Part shown: in pieces, positions 52,515-62,480 of the stretch | Position numbering within the stretch: the first letter of the stretch is position 1 | Layout: every line of letters starts with the position of its first letter | From: Zobellella endophytica | Lineage (GTDB): Bacteria; Pseudomonadota; Gammaproteobacteria; Enterobacterales; Aeromonadaceae | Reading direction: 5' to 3' | Length of the DNA stretch: 64,000 nt | Assembly (NCBI RefSeq): GCF_003012775.1 | Contig: NZ_PXYG01000004.1 | Location: 1-64,000, forward strand | Made by a program: the position numbers and the translations under genes | The notes under the pieces: generated by a model | Seen by the model: the letters and a program-made list of their open reading frames with translations, nothing else | Told to the model about the DNA's origin: nothing | Databases searched by the model: none

Positions 52515-52595
52515 AGCGGTAGTTCACTAACAAAATTGAAAATATATTACGTAAACTGCTTTTTTTATCTGGTCAGCTGCTGTACAGTTTGCGGC

Positions 52596-52697
52596 GTAGG
52601 GTACAGAGGTAAGGCGTTATGTCTTACAACCTTTTATTTCACGTAATTGAATATGGCTGGCTAGGCCGCCCCTGGGGTTTCCCGGGGGCATTTTTTT
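52596..52697 (+). ncRNA. spf: Spot 42 small regulatory RNA
   Basis: The 5' end GTAGGGTACAGAGGTAAG is the same as the first 18 nt of E. coli Spot 42. TTCACGTAATTG in the middle is also shared, and the 3' end is a GC-rich terminator hairpin (GCCCCTGGGG and CCCGGGGGC) with seven T. A -10 TACAGT (52583-52588) lies 8 nt before the start. It is in the E. coli position, directly after polA. Spot 42 is an Hfq-dependent RNA that represses secondary carbon metabolism and is itself repressed by CRP-cAMP. An internal ATG frame is present (see findings). Confidence 0.93.
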
Positions 52698-52880
52698 GTC
52701 CGCCATCCGGCGATAGCTTCCTTTCGTCGGGGGCAGCCCCTGCCCATGCTCCCGTAAGCCCTTCCCGAACGACGAGTAATACACATATTTAATGTTGCTT
52801 AATTACGTTATAAATCGCCGTTCCTGCTGTCGGCGCCGTGCTGGCTTTTGCCCGGTGGCGCCGTTATCATCGGGCCAGAG

Positions 52881-52960
52881 TTAGTCGGGGAGCCCCAGGG
52901 CTGAGACGGCATCGCCGGACCCGCGAACCTGATCCAGTCAATGCTGGCGTAGGAAACTAA
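52881..52960 (+). ncRNA. TPP riboswitch upstream of thiD
   Basis: The thi-box core is evident: GGGGAGCCCCAGGGCTGAGA (52887-52906), then GACCCGCGAACCTGATCC and AGTCAATGCTGGCGTAGGAAA. The closing stem TTAGT (52881-52885) pairs with ACTAA (52956-52960). It senses thiamine pyrophosphate. The 53-nt stretch to the start codon is GC-rich and probably holds the expression platform controlling thiD translation. Confidence 0.95.
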
Positions 52961-53013
52961 CGGGCGGGCGCCAGCCGGCCGGTCACTCCGCGCCAGGGGA
53001 GGACCATAAGGAC

Positions 53014-53820
53014 ATGCACAACCACAAGGCCGTTATTCTGACCATCGCCGGCTCCGACAGCGGCGGCGGCGCCGGCATTCAGGCCGACATCAAGGCCATT
53101 TCCGCCACCGGCGGCTATGCCTGCTCGGTGATCACCGCCCTCACCGCCCAGAACACCCGTGGCGTCAGCGCCGTGCATCCGGTGCCCCAGCCGATGATCC
53201 GCGCCCAGTTGGAGGCGGTATTCGGCGATCTGCCGGTGGCGGCGGTGAAGGTCGGCATGCTCGGCGACGGCGCGACCATCCGCACCGTGGCCGAGGCGTT
53301 GCGCCGTTATCGGCCGGCCCACCTGGTGATGGATCCGGTGATGGTGAGCGCCAACGGTGACATGCTGCTGGCCGAGGAGGCGGTGGCCGCCCTGCGCGAA
53401 GAGCTGCTGCCTCTGGCCGACGTGATCACTCCCAACCTGCCCGAGGCGGCCCGCCTGACCGGCCGCGACATCCCCGCCGGCCCGGGGGAAGTGGAGCCCC
53501 TGCTGGCCGCCCTGTCCGGCCTCGGCTGCCGGGCGGTGCTGCTCAAGGGGGGTTTTTGGCAGCGGGAGGCCCGCAGCCCCGACTGGCTGATCACCGCGGA
53601 CGAGGTGCGCTGTTTCGATGCGCCGCGGGTGGTCACCGCCAACACCCATGGCACCGGCTGCACCCTGTCCGCCGCCCTGGCCTGTTACCTGGCCCAGGGC
53701 CTGTCGCTGGAGCTGGCGGTGGCCAGCGCCAAGCACTACATCGACAGGGCCATCCTGGCCGGCAGTACGCTGCGCATCGGCGGTGGCAGGGGGCCGGTGG
53801 ATCACTTCTTCCGCCGCTAG
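53014..53820 (+). CDS. thiD: Hydroxymethylpyrimidine/phosphomethylpyrimidine kinase
   Basis: A 268-residue ribokinase-like enzyme that phosphorylates HMP and HMP-P for thiamine synthesis. ILTIAGSDSGGGAGIQADIK is the N-terminal substrate site, DPVMVSANGDMLL the middle signature, and NTHGTGCTLSAAL the C-terminal anion hole with its catalytic Cys/Gly loop. AAGGAC and GGAGG lie before the ATG. It stands alone behind a TPP riboswitch, with no thiC, thiE or thiM next to it, unlike most enterobacterial arrangements. Confidence 0.95.
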   Translation: MHNHKAVILTIAGSDSGGGAGIQADIKAISATGGYACSVITALTAQNTRGVSAVHPVPQPMIRAQLEAVFGDLPVAAVKVGMLGDGATIRTVAEALRRYRPAHLVMDPVMVSANGDMLLAEEAVAALREELLPLADVITPNLPEAARLTGRDIPAGPGEVEPLLAALSGLGCRAVLLKGGFWQREARSPDWLITADEVRCFDAPRVVTANTHGTGCTLSAALACYLAQGLSLELAVASAKHYIDRAILAGSTLRIGGGRGPVDHFFRR

Positions 53821-54036
53821 GCGGGGTTGCGGGGGCTCTTTCCGGGCCCGCCTTCGCTTGCGTTTTGCAGGGGGGGCTTGTAGTATCGTGCTCCATAACA
53901 ACTCAAAAATAATTAATTAACTGCTTGATAGTTAATCTAATTACTTCCTTACTATAGTCTGCGTACCGTGCCGTTTCTCCCCTCTTTACAGCTGATCCTG
54001 TCGCCTGAATAGGCATTGAAAGGAGGCTTTTTGCCT

Positions 54037-56334
54037 ATGCTCGTTGCTGTTTTAGCAGGTTTTATTCTGGCCGCGCTGGTGCCCCGTCTCTCGCCCCTGC
54101 TGGGGTCGAAGATCGGCTGGTGCCTGGCCTTGTTGCCGGCGACGCTGTTCGGGTATTTCCTGAGTTTCTGGCCGGCGGTCACCGGCGGCCAGCCGGTGCT
54201 GATCGGTTATGACTGGATCCCCAGCCTCGATATCAGCCTCAATTTCCTGGTCGACGGCCTGAGCCTGATGTTCGCCCTGCTGATCAGCGGCATCGGCACC
54301 TTTATCCTGATCTACGCCGGCAGTTACCTCGAGGGCCATAAGGACATCCACAAGCTGCTGATGTACCTGCTGGCCTTTATGGCTTCCATGCTCGGCCTGG
54401 TGCTGTCCAACAACCTGATCTCTCTGTTCGTGTTCTGGGAGCTGACCAGCATCACCTCCTACCTGCTGATCGGCTTCAACCACGAGCAGGAGAAGGCGCG
54501 CAAGGCGGCGCTGCAGGGGCTTATCGTCACCGTGGGCGGCGGCCTGGCGCTGATGACGGGGCTGATCCTGCTGGGCTATATCGGCGGCAGCTTCGAGCTG
54601 AACGAACTGCTGGACCGGGGCGGGTCGTTGCAGGCGCACCCGCTGTTCCTCGGCATGATGATCCTGATCCTGGCGGGCACCTTTACCAAGTCGGCCCAGA
54701 CCCCCTTCCATTTCTGGCTGCCCAACGCCATGGCGGCGCCGACCCCGGTCAGCGCCTACCTGCACTCGGCCACCATGGTCAAGGCCGGGGTCTACCTGAT
54801 GGCCCGGCTGCAACCGGCGATGGCCGGCAGCGAGGCCTGGATGCTGACCCTGTCGCTGTTCGGCGCCGTCACCATGACGGTGGGGGCGGTGATGGCGGTG
54901 TGCAGCACCGATCTCAAGCGCATCCTGGCGTTTTCCACCGTGATGGCCCTGGGCACCCTGACCATGCTGATCGGCATCGGCACCCCCTACGCGCTGCAGG
55001 CGGCCATGGTGTTCCTGCTGGCCCACGCCCTGTACAAGGGGGCGCTCTTTATGGCCGCCGGCACCCTGGATCACGAAACCGGCACCAAGGACGTGCGCGA
55101 GCTGGGCGGCCTGCGTGGCCCCATGCCGCAGACCGCGTTCTTTGTCTGGGTTGCGGCCCTGGCGCTGGCGGGGGTGCCGCCGCTGTTCGGCTTTATCGCC
55201 AAGGAGCTGATGCTCGAGGCGACCCTGGGGGCCGGCGCCCTGTCCGGCCTGCTGGCGGGATTGGCGGTGATCACCGCCATCTGCATCGTCGCCGCCAGTG
55301 CCCTGGTGGCGGTGAAACCTTTCTTCGGGGCCCTGAAGCCCACCCCGAAAAAGCCCCATGAGGCCCCCCCGGCGATGCGGCTGGGCTTTACCGTGCTGGC
55401 CAGCCTCGGCCTGCTGCTGGGCCTGCTGCCCGGGCTGGCCGAGCCGCTGCTGCAGGCGGCGGTCACCGCCGTCGGTGGTGTCCCGGCGGGCGGGCTCGAT
55501 CTGGCGCTGTGGCATGGCTTCAATCTGCCGCTGCTGCTCAGCGCCCTGGCGCTGGTGGCCGGCGCGGTGCTTTATCGTTACTGGGATCTGGCCTACCGGC
55601 CGCTGGCGGCGGCCATCCGGCCCCTGGCCTATGGTCCGGAGCGGGGCTACGAAAAAATGATGGACGGCCTGGTGGTGCTGGCGCGCGGCCAGACCCGGGT
55701 GCTGCAGAACGGCTACATGACCAATTACATCCTGACCATACTGCTCACCACCATAGCCCTGCTGGCCTACGCCTTCTGGGCCCACGATGCCTTTATCTAC
55801 CGGCTGTCGTTCGAGGGGGTACGCTTCTACGAGGTGGTGATCAGCCTGCTGATGCTGGTGGCGGTGGTGTATGCCAGCGCCACCCACCTACGGCTGGGCG
55901 CGGTGGCGGCGGTGGGGGTGCTGGGCTTCGCCATGGCGTTGATCTACGTGTTTTTCAGCGCGCCGGATCTGGCCATCACTCAGGTGTTGATTGAAACCCT
56001 GACCGTGATCCTGCTGGTGCTGGTGCTGTTCCGCCTGCCCGGTTTCCAGGATCTGTCGAGCCCCATGGTGCGCTGGCGCGATGCGCTGGTGGCCGGTGCC
56101 TTCGGCATACTGGTGACCATGATGGTGCTGACCGTCAACCAGTCGTCCCTGGGCGAGGGCATTACCGATTACCTGGTGGCGAACAGCTACGCGGTGGCCC
56201 ACGGCCGCAATATCGTCAACGTCATCCTGGTCGATTATCGGGCGCTGGATACCCTGGGTGAGATCTTCGTGCTGGCCCTGGCGGCCATCGGGGTCAACGC
56301 CATGATCCGCTTCCGCTGGGAGGACCAGAAATGA
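54037..56334 (+). CDS. mrpA: Mrp Na+/H+ antiporter subunit A
   Basis: A 765-residue polytopic subunit homologous to respiratory complex I NuoL, with an extra C-terminal part typical of MrpA. Signature segments are [56 protein letters not shown] (the proton-channel lysine and histidine helix), and [23 protein letters not shown]. The C-terminus includes [38 protein letters not shown] lies 10 nt before the ATG at 54037; TTG codons at 54016 and 54031 are alternatives. It is the first gene of a seven-gene operon. Confidence 0.95.
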   Translation: MLVAVLAGFILAALVPRLSPLLGSKIGWCLALLPATLFGYFLSFWPAVTGGQPVLIGYDWIPSLDISLNFLVDGLSLMFALLISGIGTFILIYAGSYLEGHKDIHKLLMYLLAFMASMLGLVLSNNLISLFVFWELTSITSYLLIGFNHEQEKARKAALQGLIVTVGGGLALMTGLILLGYIGGSFELNELLDRGGSLQAHPLFLGMMILILAGTFTKSAQTPFHFWLPNAMAAPTPVSAYLHSATMVKAGVYLMARLQPAMAGSEAWMLTLSLFGAVTMTVGAVMAVCSTDLKRILAFSTVMALGTLTMLIGIGTPYALQAAMVFLLAHALYKGALFMAAGTLDHETGTKDVRELGGLRGPMPQTAFFVWVAALALAGVPPLFGFIAKELMLEATLGAGALSGLLAGLAVITAICIVAASALVAVKPFFGALKPTPKKPHEAPPAMRLGFTVLASLGLLLGLLPGLAEPLLQAAVTAVGGVPAGGLDLALWHGFNLPLLLSALALVAGAVLYRYWDLAYRPLAAAIRPLAYGPERGYEKMMDGLVVLARGQTRVLQNGYMTNYILTILLTTIALLAYAFWAHDAFIYRLSFEGVRFYEVVISLLMLVAVVYASATHLRLGAVAAVGVLGFAMALIYVFFSAPDLAITQVLIETLTVILLVLVLFRLPGFQDLSSPMVRWRDALVAGAFGILVTMMVLTVNQSSLGEGITDYLVANSYAVAHGRNIVNVILVDYRALDTLGEIFVLALAAIGVNAMIRFRWEDQK

Positions 56335-56762
56335 GATCCGATTCGTCCCTGATCCTGCAGACCGCCACCCGTTTCCTGGTGCCGCTGCTGCTGCTGTTTT
56401 CGGTGTTCCTGCTGCTGCGCGGGCACAACGAGCCGGGCGGCGGCTTTATCGCCGGGCTGGTGGCGTCCAGCGCCTTCGCCCTGCACCTGTTCGCCTTCGA
56501 CGCCAGCAGCGCCAAGAAACTGATGGGGGTGGAAACCCAGTTGCTGATGGGCGCGGGGCTACTGCTGGCGCTGGCCAGCGGCGCCGTGGGCATGGTGCTG
56601 CACGGCCAGCCTTTTCTGTCCAGCCAGTGGTGGACCCTGTCGGTGCCGGGCATCGGCGAACTCAAGCTGAGCACCCCGCTGTTTTTCGATATCGGCGTCT
56701 ATCTGGTGGTGATCGGGGTAGTGTCCACCATCATGCTGTCGCTGGCCAAAGTGGAGGAATAA
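56331..56762 (+). CDS. mrpB: Mrp Na+/H+ antiporter subunit B
   Basis: A 143-residue membrane protein with four helices. The [24 protein letters not shown] segment is the MnhB signature, and [22 protein letters not shown] lies at the end. It overlaps mrpA by 4 nt (ATGA). It is part of the hetero-oligomeric antiporter that exchanges internal Na+ for protons, important in salt and alkaline conditions. Confidence 0.95.
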   Translation: MRSDSSLILQTATRFLVPLLLLFSVFLLLRGHNEPGGGFIAGLVASSAFALHLFAFDASSAKKLMGVETQLLMGAGLLLALASGAVGMVLHGQPFLSSQWWTLSVPGIGELKLSTPLFFDIGVYLVVIGVVSTIMLSLAKVEE

Positions 56763-57110
56763 ATGGAAAACCTGTTCGCCTTCGTGATCGGCGGCCTCTA
56801 CGCCACCGCCCTGTTTATGATGCTGCGGCGCAGCATCGTCAAGCTGGTGATCGGCCTGATGATACTGTCCAACGCCGCCAACCTGCTGATCTTTACCGGC
56901 GGCGGCCTGGTGCGCGGCGCCCCCCCGCTGATCCCGGAAGGGCTTTATCAGCCGGTTGGCGCCATTGCCGATCCGCTGCCCCAGGCGCTGATCCTGACCG
57001 CCATCGTCATCAGCTTCGGGGTGCTGGCCTTCGCCGTGGTGTTGATCCACCGGGCCTACGAAGTGATCGGCGCCGATGATATGAACGAGATGAAGAGCAC
57101 AGATTTGTGA
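56763..57110 (+). CDS. mrpC: Mrp Na+/H+ antiporter subunit C
   Basis: A 115-residue NuoK-like subunit with three helices: [40 protein letters not shown] and the final [27 protein letters not shown]. It starts directly after the mrpB stop and overlaps mrpD by 4 nt. Confidence 0.95.
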   Translation: MENLFAFVIGGLYATALFMMLRRSIVKLVIGLMILSNAANLLIFTGGGLVRGAPPLIPEGLYQPVGAIADPLPQALILTAIVISFGVLAFAVVLIHRAYEVIGADDMNEMKSTDL

Positions 57111-58609
57111 ACGCAGAAGTCATCATTCCCATTCTGATCCCCATGCTGGCCGGGGCCCTGACCCTCACCTGCTGGCGCTGGCGGCTGGTGCAGCGCTGGA
57201 TATCGGTGTTTTCCGGTGCCGGCCTGCTGCTGGCCGGCCTCTATCTGCTGGCGCAGGTACAGAGCCGGGGCATACTGGTCACCTACGTGGGCAACTGGTC
57301 CGCCCCCTACGGCATCACCCTGGTGGCGGACCTGCTCAGTGCCATCATGGTGGTGGTGACCGGGGTCATCGGCCTGGCGGTGGCGGTGTATTCGCTCGCC
57401 ACCATGAGCCGTAACCACGAGGCCTTCGGCTACTACCCGCTGCTGCATCTGATGCTGTCCGGGGTGGTGGGCGCCTTCCTCACCGGCGATATCTTCAACC
57501 TCTATGTGTGGTTCGAGATCATGCTGGTGGCCTCCTTCGGCCTGCTGATCCTGGGCGGAGAGCGTTCCCAGATGGAAGGGGCGCTGAAGTACGTTACCCT
57601 CAACCTGATTTCCTCGGCGCTGTTCCTCACCGCCGTCGGCCTGCTGTACGGCTACGCCGGCACCCTCAACATGGCGGACCTGGCCGAGAAGCTGGGCAAC
57701 GGCGACCAGCCCGGGTTGGTCACGGTGATCGCCATGCTGTTCCTGATCGCCTTCGGCATCAAGGCGGCGGCCTTTCCGCTGTTTTTCTGGCTTCCCGCCT
57801 CCTACCATACCCCACCGGTGGCGATTTCGGCGGTGTTCGCCGGCCTGCTCACCAAGGTGGGAGTCTATGCCCTGTACCGGGTGTTCAGCCTGATCTTCGT
57901 GCAGGATGTGAGCTTCACCCATCACGGGGTGCTGATGTGGATGGGCATCTTCACCATGCTCACCGGGGTGCTGGGGGCGGCGGCCCAGTTCGAGGTGCGC
58001 CGCATCCTTTCCTTCCATATCGTCAGCCAGATAGGCTACATGCTGGTGGGGCTGGCGCTGTTCACGCCCCTGGCCATCGCCGGCGGCGTCTTCTACATCT
58101 TTCACCACATCATCGTGAAGACCAACCTGTTCCTGATCAGCGGCGTCATGTACCGCTACCACGGCAGCTACGACCTGTCCCGGCTGGGCGGCCTGTACCG
58201 TTCGGCGCCCTGGCTGGCGCTGCTGTTCCTGATCCCGGCCATGTCGCTGGCGGGGCTGCCGCCGCTGTCGGGCTTTTTCGCCAAATACACGGTGATCAAG
58301 GCGGGCGTGCTGGCGGAATCCTGGTTTATGGTGGCCATCGCCCTGATCGTGGGCCTGCTGACCCTGTATTCGATGATCAAGATCTGGGCCGAGGCCTTCT
58401 GGAAGGAGCTGCCGGAGGATGCCAAGCCCCTGCGCGGCGGCTCGGATCCGCACCGCTACCTGCTCTATCTGCCGGTGCTGAGCCTGGCCCTGATCACCCT
58501 GGGGATAGGCTTCGGTGCCGAGTGGTTCGTGCAGCTGGCGATGGACACGGCGGCGCAGCTGCTGTCGCCGGAGCTGTATATTGACGCCGTACTGGGAGGA
58601 CGCCCATGA
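57107..58609 (+). CDS. mrpD: Mrp Na+/H+ antiporter subunit D
   Basis: A 500-residue NuoM/NuoN-like subunit with about 14 helices. Signatures are [22 protein letters not shown] (with the conserved membrane Glu), [38 protein letters not shown], and [16 protein letters not shown]. The start is GTG, overlapping the mrpC stop; the overlap with mrpE is also 4 nt. Together with MrpA it forms the ion-translocating core. Confidence 0.95.
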   Translation: MNAEVIIPILIPMLAGALTLTCWRWRLVQRWISVFSGAGLLLAGLYLLAQVQSRGILVTYVGNWSAPYGITLVADLLSAIMVVVTGVIGLAVAVYSLATMSRNHEAFGYYPLLHLMLSGVVGAFLTGDIFNLYVWFEIMLVASFGLLILGGERSQMEGALKYVTLNLISSALFLTAVGLLYGYAGTLNMADLAEKLGNGDQPGLVTVIAMLFLIAFGIKAAAFPLFFWLPASYHTPPVAISAVFAGLLTKVGVYALYRVFSLIFVQDVSFTHHGVLMWMGIFTMLTGVLGAAAQFEVRRILSFHIVSQIGYMLVGLALFTPLAIAGGVFYIFHHIIVKTNLFLISGVMYRYHGSYDLSRLGGLYRSAPWLALLFLIPAMSLAGLPPLSGFFAKYTVIKAGVLAESWFMVAIALIVGLLTLYSMIKIWAEAFWKELPEDAKPLRGGSDPHRYLLYLPVLSLALITLGIGFGAEWFVQLAMDTAAQLLSPELYIDAVLGGRP

Positions 58610-59079
58610 GAGCCTTTGGTTGGAACATGCTGCTGGCCCTGGCCTGGGTCATCCTGTCCGGCACCTATACCATCAGCAACCTCTTTATCGGCATGGTGCT
58701 GAGCTACCTGGTGCTGGCCTACGTGGGGCGGGACAAGCCGATGTTCGCCCGCTATCTGGGCAAGCTGCCCAAGATAGTCAGCTTCGTGCTGTTCTTCATC
58801 TGGGATCTGATCAAGGCCAACGCCCGGGTCGCCTACGACGTGCTCACCCCCACCCACCTGATGCGGCCGGGGGTGATCGCCATTCCGCTGGATGTGAAGG
58901 ATGACGGCGCCATCACCATGTTCGCCAACCTGATCACCGCCACCCCGGGATCCCTGGCGCTGGACGTGTCGAGCGACCGCAAGGTGCTCTATGTGCACCT
59001 GATGTACCTGGATGACGAGTCCCGCCAACTGGCGGAGTTCAAGGCCCTCGAGGCCCGTGTTATCGATTTGCTGGGATAA
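58606..59079 (+). CDS. mrpE: Mrp Na+/H+ antiporter subunit E
   Basis: A 157-residue subunit with two N-terminal membrane segments ([30 protein letters not shown]) and a cytoplasmic domain containing [31 protein letters not shown], characteristic of MnhE. It overlaps mrpD by 4 nt. Confidence 0.94.
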   Translation: MRAFGWNMLLALAWVILSGTYTISNLFIGMVLSYLVLAYVGRDKPMFARYLGKLPKIVSFVLFFIWDLIKANARVAYDVLTPTHLMRPGVIAIPLDVKDDGAITMFANLITATPGSLALDVSSDRKVLYVHLMYLDDESRQLAEFKALEARVIDLLG

Positions 59080-59083
59080 GCCT

Positions 59084-59359
59084 ATGTTCGACCTTGCCCT
59101 TACCTTGTCTTTCGTGTTCCTGAGCCTGGGGCTGGTGCTGGCGACGGCCCGGCTGCTGCTCGGCCCGACCCTGCCGGATCGGGTGGTGGCGCTGGAGGTG
59201 ATCGCCTCCATGACCGTCGGTTTTATCGTGCTCTACAGCGTGGCCTACGATACCCCGCAGTTTATCGACGTGGCCATCGTGCTGGCGCTGACATCCTTTA
59301 TGGCGGCGGTGGGCTTCGCCCGTTACTTGGAACGGGGAGGCCAGCGCGATGATGACTGA
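59084..59359 (+). CDS. mrpF: Mrp Na+/H+ antiporter subunit F
   Basis: A 91-residue subunit with three helices and the family pattern ARLLLGPTLPDRVVALEVIASMTVGFIVLYS. The ATG at 59084 follows the mrpE stop by 4 nt; the frame is open further upstream inside mrpE without support. It overlaps mrpG by 11 nt. Confidence 0.93.
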   Translation: MFDLALTLSFVFLSLGLVLATARLLLGPTLPDRVVALEVIASMTVGFIVLYSVAYDTPQFIDVAIVLALTSFMAAVGFARYLERGGQRDDD

Positions 59360-59726
59360 AATCATTACCAGCCTGTTCATGCTGCTCGGCTCCTTCCTGA
59401 TGCTGCTGGCGGGGCTGGGCATCATCCGCATGCCGGACCTGCTGACCCGGATGCACGCCACCAGCAAGGCCGGTGCCCTGGGTGCCGGCCTGATGGCCTG
59501 CGGTTTTGCGGTATATTTCCAGGAGGCGAGCGTGGTGGTGCGGGCCCTGGCGGTGGTGGTGTTCGTGATCATGACGGCGCCGGTGGCGGCCCATGTGCTG
59601 GCCCGGGCCGGTTACTTCGTGGGCATCAAGCTGTGGGAGGGTACGGTGAAGGATGTGATTAAGGAACGCTACGATCTCAAGACCCACCAGCTCGGCAGCT
59701 CCTCGCGCAAGCGGGAAGAGGATTGA
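59349..59726 (+). CDS. mrpG: Mrp Na+/H+ antiporter subunit G
   Basis: A 125-residue subunit. The signature is LLAGLGIIRMPDLLTRMHATSKAGALGAGL, with a third helix near VVFVIMTAPVAAHVLARAGYF. The charged C-terminal tail (KTHQLGSSSRKREED) is cytoplasmic. It starts at the first of two adjacent ATG codons and is the last gene of the operon, convergent with the next gene (2 nt between stops). Confidence 0.94.
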   Translation: MMTEIITSLFMLLGSFLMLLAGLGIIRMPDLLTRMHATSKAGALGAGLMACGFAVYFQEASVVVRALAVVVFVIMTAPVAAHVLARAGYFVGIKLWEGTVKDVIKERYDLKTHQLGSSSRKREED

Positions 59727-59728
59727 GG

Positions 59729-60898
59729 TCAGCAGTCGTCGGTCGGCGGGAGCGCCTTGGGGCGCTGCCACCTGTCGGCATCCAGTCCGACTCGCCGCAT
59801 CAGGCGCAGGGCCTCGTCCTGCTGCTGTTGCCCTGCCACCGTCATGGCCGCCAGGTACATGAGTAGTGGCCCCCGGTCGGCGCTGCTGCTCTTGAGTTGA
59901 TGCACGGCGCCGATCAGTTCGCGCAGGTGTAATGGCAGGCGCCACTGTATCTTGAGCCGGTTGCCATAGCCGGCGGCCCAGCGGCTCAGGCTGTCGTCTA
60001 TCTGTGGCTCCGATATCGAGCCGCCCTGTCGGATAAAATCCTGCAAGGCGCGCAGCACGCCCAGTTCGCCCACCCGGCTCAGCAGCCCCGCCGTGTAGAA
60101 GGCGACGCCTTCCAGCCCCAGGCTGAGCGCCATGCCTCGGGCGATGGCGGCCACCTGCTCGGCCTGCTGCAGATGGTAGCGTGCCCGCTCGCCCAGGCGG
60201 GGATCGGCGAGGGAGCGGGAAATGTCCAGGGACAGGGCGAAGGCCTGGTTGAGCGCCATCTCCACGCCCATGGCGGCGATGGCTTCTTCCAGCTTGCAGA
60301 TGGGTTTGCCGGCCCGGCCCAGAGAGGCGCTGTTGGCGATATCCAGCAGCCTGGCCGAGAGTGCGGCCAAGCCGCGCCAGTGCCGGGCCAGTTCGGCCGG
60401 AGACAGCTCCTGGCGGCGCTCCATCAGGGCCAGCACTGCCTGCTGCTCGATGTCCGTGGGCAGTTGTATGGCGCGTTCGGCCGTCTCGGCCAGATAGCGG
60501 TCGAGGGGAGGAGGAGCGGGGCGGTCGGGAGCGGTATCCGTCCTCAGCAAGGGCTGTAGCCGCTGGTGTAGCAGGGCCACATCGAAGGGTTTGGCGATAA
60601 AGCCGCTGATGCCGTACCGGGCGGCGGTGAGTACCGTTTCCTTATCGGTGCGCGCACTGAGCATGATGATGGGAGTGGTTTTGTCCCTGGCCCGGATATG
60701 GCGGACCAGGGCCAGGGCCGAGCCGTCGGGCAGGCTCCATTCGCTGATCACCAGGGAAGGGAGGTGGCGGTGCCAGACACGGATAGCGTCTTCGATGCTG
60801 CGACTCATGTGCACCCCAATGTCCGGTGCCAGCCCCATGATCACGGTTTCCAGCAACTCCGCCGTGGGGAGATGGTGTTCAAGGATCAGTACCTTCAT
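59729..60898 (-). CDS. Response regulator with atypical receiver and HDOD domain
   Basis: A 389-residue two-domain protein. The receiver-like domain (residues 1-120) keeps the Thr/Ser (IIMLSAR) and Lys (GFIAKPFD) switch residues. The phosphoacceptor position is Glu53 (LVISEWSLPDG) instead of Asp, and the acidic pair after beta-1 is Glu7-His8. The HDOD output domain (about 130-330) has LARHWRGLAALSARLLDIANSASLG and VAFYTAGLLSRVGELGVL. HDOD proteins act in signalling, motility or c-di-GMP-linked control. It lies alone between mrpG and rsuA with no histidine kinase gene nearby. The receiver is likely constitutively on or phosphorylation-independent; this is inference. Confidence 0.88.
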   Translation of the reverse strand: MKVLILEHHLPTAELLETVIMGLAPDIGVHMSRSIEDAIRVWHRHLPSLVISEWSLPDGSALALVRHIRARDKTTPIIMLSARTDKETVLTAARYGISGFIAKPFDVALLHQRLQPLLRTDTAPDRPAPPPLDRYLAETAERAIQLPTDIEQQAVLALMERRQELSPAELARHWRGLAALSARLLDIANSASLGRAGKPICKLEEAIAAMGVEMALNQAFALSLDISRSLADPRLGERARYHLQQAEQVAAIARGMALSLGLEGVAFYTAGLLSRVGELGVLRALQDFIRQGGSISEPQIDDSLSRWAAGYGNRLKIQWRLPLHLRELIGAVHQLKSSSADRGPLLMYLAAMTVAGQQQQDEALRLMRRVGLDADRWQRPKALPPTDDC

Positions 60899-61001
60899 TC
60901 GGGCTCGCCATATCTGTAGCGCCGGTCGGGCTCAGTCTATTGTCCGGACGGGGATGACGCCATACCCATAAGGTCGCAAGGGCGGTTTCCCGCTCCGCGC
61001 T

Positions 61002-61688
61002 TCACACCGAGGCGATTTCTTCTTCGGTAAGGTGGCGCCATTCGCCTTCCGCCAGGTTGTCGTCCAGGCGAATGGCGCCGATTTGCAGCCGGTGCAGGCC
61101 CACCACCTTGTTGCCCACGGCGGCGAACATGCGTTTCACCTGGTGGTATTTGCCTTCCTGGATGGTCAGCAGTACCCGGGTGGGGCTGAGCACGTCCAGG
61201 GTGGCGGGCTGGGTGGGTTTGGGCTCGCCGTGCAGCATGACCCCTTCCTTGAAGCGGGCGGCGGTGCCTTCGGCCAGGGGCTCGGTCAGATCCACCCGGT
61301 AAACCTTGCCGCAGGCCTTCTTCGGCGAACGCAGGCGGTGGGACCATTGGCCGTCGTCGGTGAGCAGCAGCAGGCCGGTGGTGTCCACATCCAGTCGGCC
61401 GGCGCACTGTAGGTCGCGGCACAGTTCCGGCGGCAACAGCTGCAGCACGCAGGGATGGTCTTCATCCTGGGTGGCGCTGATGTAGCCCTTGGGTTTGTGC
61501 AGCAGGATGTAGCGGGACGGATGAAGACTCAGCAGACGCCCTTCCAGGCGCACCTCCTGCTCCCGGACGTGCAGATCACCCTTTTTGACAATGATGCCAT
61601 CCACCGTGACCTCGCCCCGGTGCAGGGCCTTCTTGGCCAGGGAGCGGGTCAGGCCGGTGCTCTCGCACAGGAAACGATCGAGGCGCAT
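61002..61688 (-). CDS. rsuA: 16S rRNA pseudouridine-516 synthase
   Basis: A 228-residue RsuA-family enzyme that makes pseudouridine 516 in 16S rRNA. The N-terminal S4 RNA-binding domain is [22 protein letters not shown]. The catalytic domain has the aspartate motif AGRLDVDTTGLLLLTDDG, LHKPKGYISAT upstream, and EGKYHQVKRMFAAVGNKVVGLHR. It overlaps the engB stop by one base (TGATG), which implies coupling with engB. Confidence 0.94.
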   Translation of the reverse strand: MRLDRFLCESTGLTRSLAKKALHRGEVTVDGIIVKKGDLHVREQEVRLEGRLLSLHPSRYILLHKPKGYISATQDEDHPCVLQLLPPELCRDLQCAGRLDVDTTGLLLLTDDGQWSHRLRSPKKACGKVYRVDLTEPLAEGTAARFKEGVMLHGEPKPTQPATLDVLSPTRVLLTIQEGKYHQVKRMFAAVGNKVVGLHRLQIGAIRLDDNLAEGEWRHLTEEEIASV

Positions 61689-62338
61689 CAGGCTTGTTCA
61701 CCTTCATCGGTGGCGGGCTCGGCCGCCACCTCGTCCTGCAGCAGCCATTCGCTGAGGATGGCCCTGGCCTGGTCGAGGCCCGTGCCCTTGAGCGAGCTGA
61801 AGGCCTCGACCCGGATATTGCCGCCGAAGATGGCCACGGCTTCACGTACCCTGAGCACTTCCGCCTTGCGGGCGCCGGATTTCAGCTTGTCGCACTTGGT
61901 CAGCAGCGCCAGCACCGGCAGCTCGCAGTCACAGGCCCACTGCAGCAGTTGCTGGTCGATGTCCTTCAGCGGATGGCGGATATCCATCAGCACCACCAGG
62001 CCCTTGAGGCTGTCGCGCTGCTGCAGGTATTCGGAGAGGGCCGCCTGCCATTTCAGCTTCATCTCTTCCGGTACCTTGGCGTAGCCGTAGCCGGGCAGGT
62101 CGATCAGCCGCTTGCCTTCGCTCAGCTCGAACACGTTGATCAGCTGGGTGCGGCCCGGGGTTTTACTGGTCCGGGCCAGGCTTTTCTGCTGGGTAATGGT
62201 GTTCAAGGCGGACGATTTACCGGCATTGGACCGTCCCGCGAACGCGATTTCCACGCCGGTGTCTTCCGGCATATGTTTGATGTTGGGCGCGCTGGTGATA
62301 AAGCGGGCTGCGTTGAAATTTATCTGCTTGTTATCCAA
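61688..62338 (-). CDS. engB: Ribosome biogenesis GTPase YihA/YsxC (EngB)
   Basis: A 216-residue essential GTPase for large-subunit assembly. G1 is [13 protein letters not shown]2 is the Thr in SKTPGRTQ, G3 is [12 protein letters not shown]4 is TKCDKL, and the C-terminal [11 protein letters not shown] is the G5 region. The length is normal (E. coli 210). It is upstream of rsuA on the minus strand and divergent from the cytochrome c4 gene, a pairing known in related gammaproteobacteria. Confidence 0.96.
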   Translation of the reverse strand: MDNKQINFNAARFITSAPNIKHMPEDTGVEIAFAGRSNAGKSSALNTITQQKSLARTSKTPGRTQLINVFELSEGKRLIDLPGYGYAKVPEEMKLKWQAALSEYLQQRDSLKGLVVLMDIRHPLKDIDQQLLQWACDCELPVLALLTKCDKLKSGARKAEVLRVREAVAIFGGNIRVEAFSSLKGTGLDQARAILSEWLLQDEVAAEPATDEGEQA

Positions 62339-62480
62339 TGTGAAATCCCCGAGGTTCTGAACCCGCCTTGCTTACTTTCTCGCAAAATCGTGTAAAATGG
62401 TGCCGTTTTTTAAGTCGCATTGTAACATGCCGCCTCTGGTATGTGATCTGGAAGCTCTTACAACGAGAAGTCGGAACGTC

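Noticed and set aside
54052-55887. 611-codon minus-strand frame opposite mrpA
   Set aside because: Extremely Gln/His/Arg/Gly-rich shadow translation of a membrane protein gene.
62339-62480. CsrC-like sRNA expected between engB and yihI as in E. coli
   Set aside because: The spacer lacks the multiple GGA hairpins of CsrC and instead holds the promoter of the cytochrome c4 gene.
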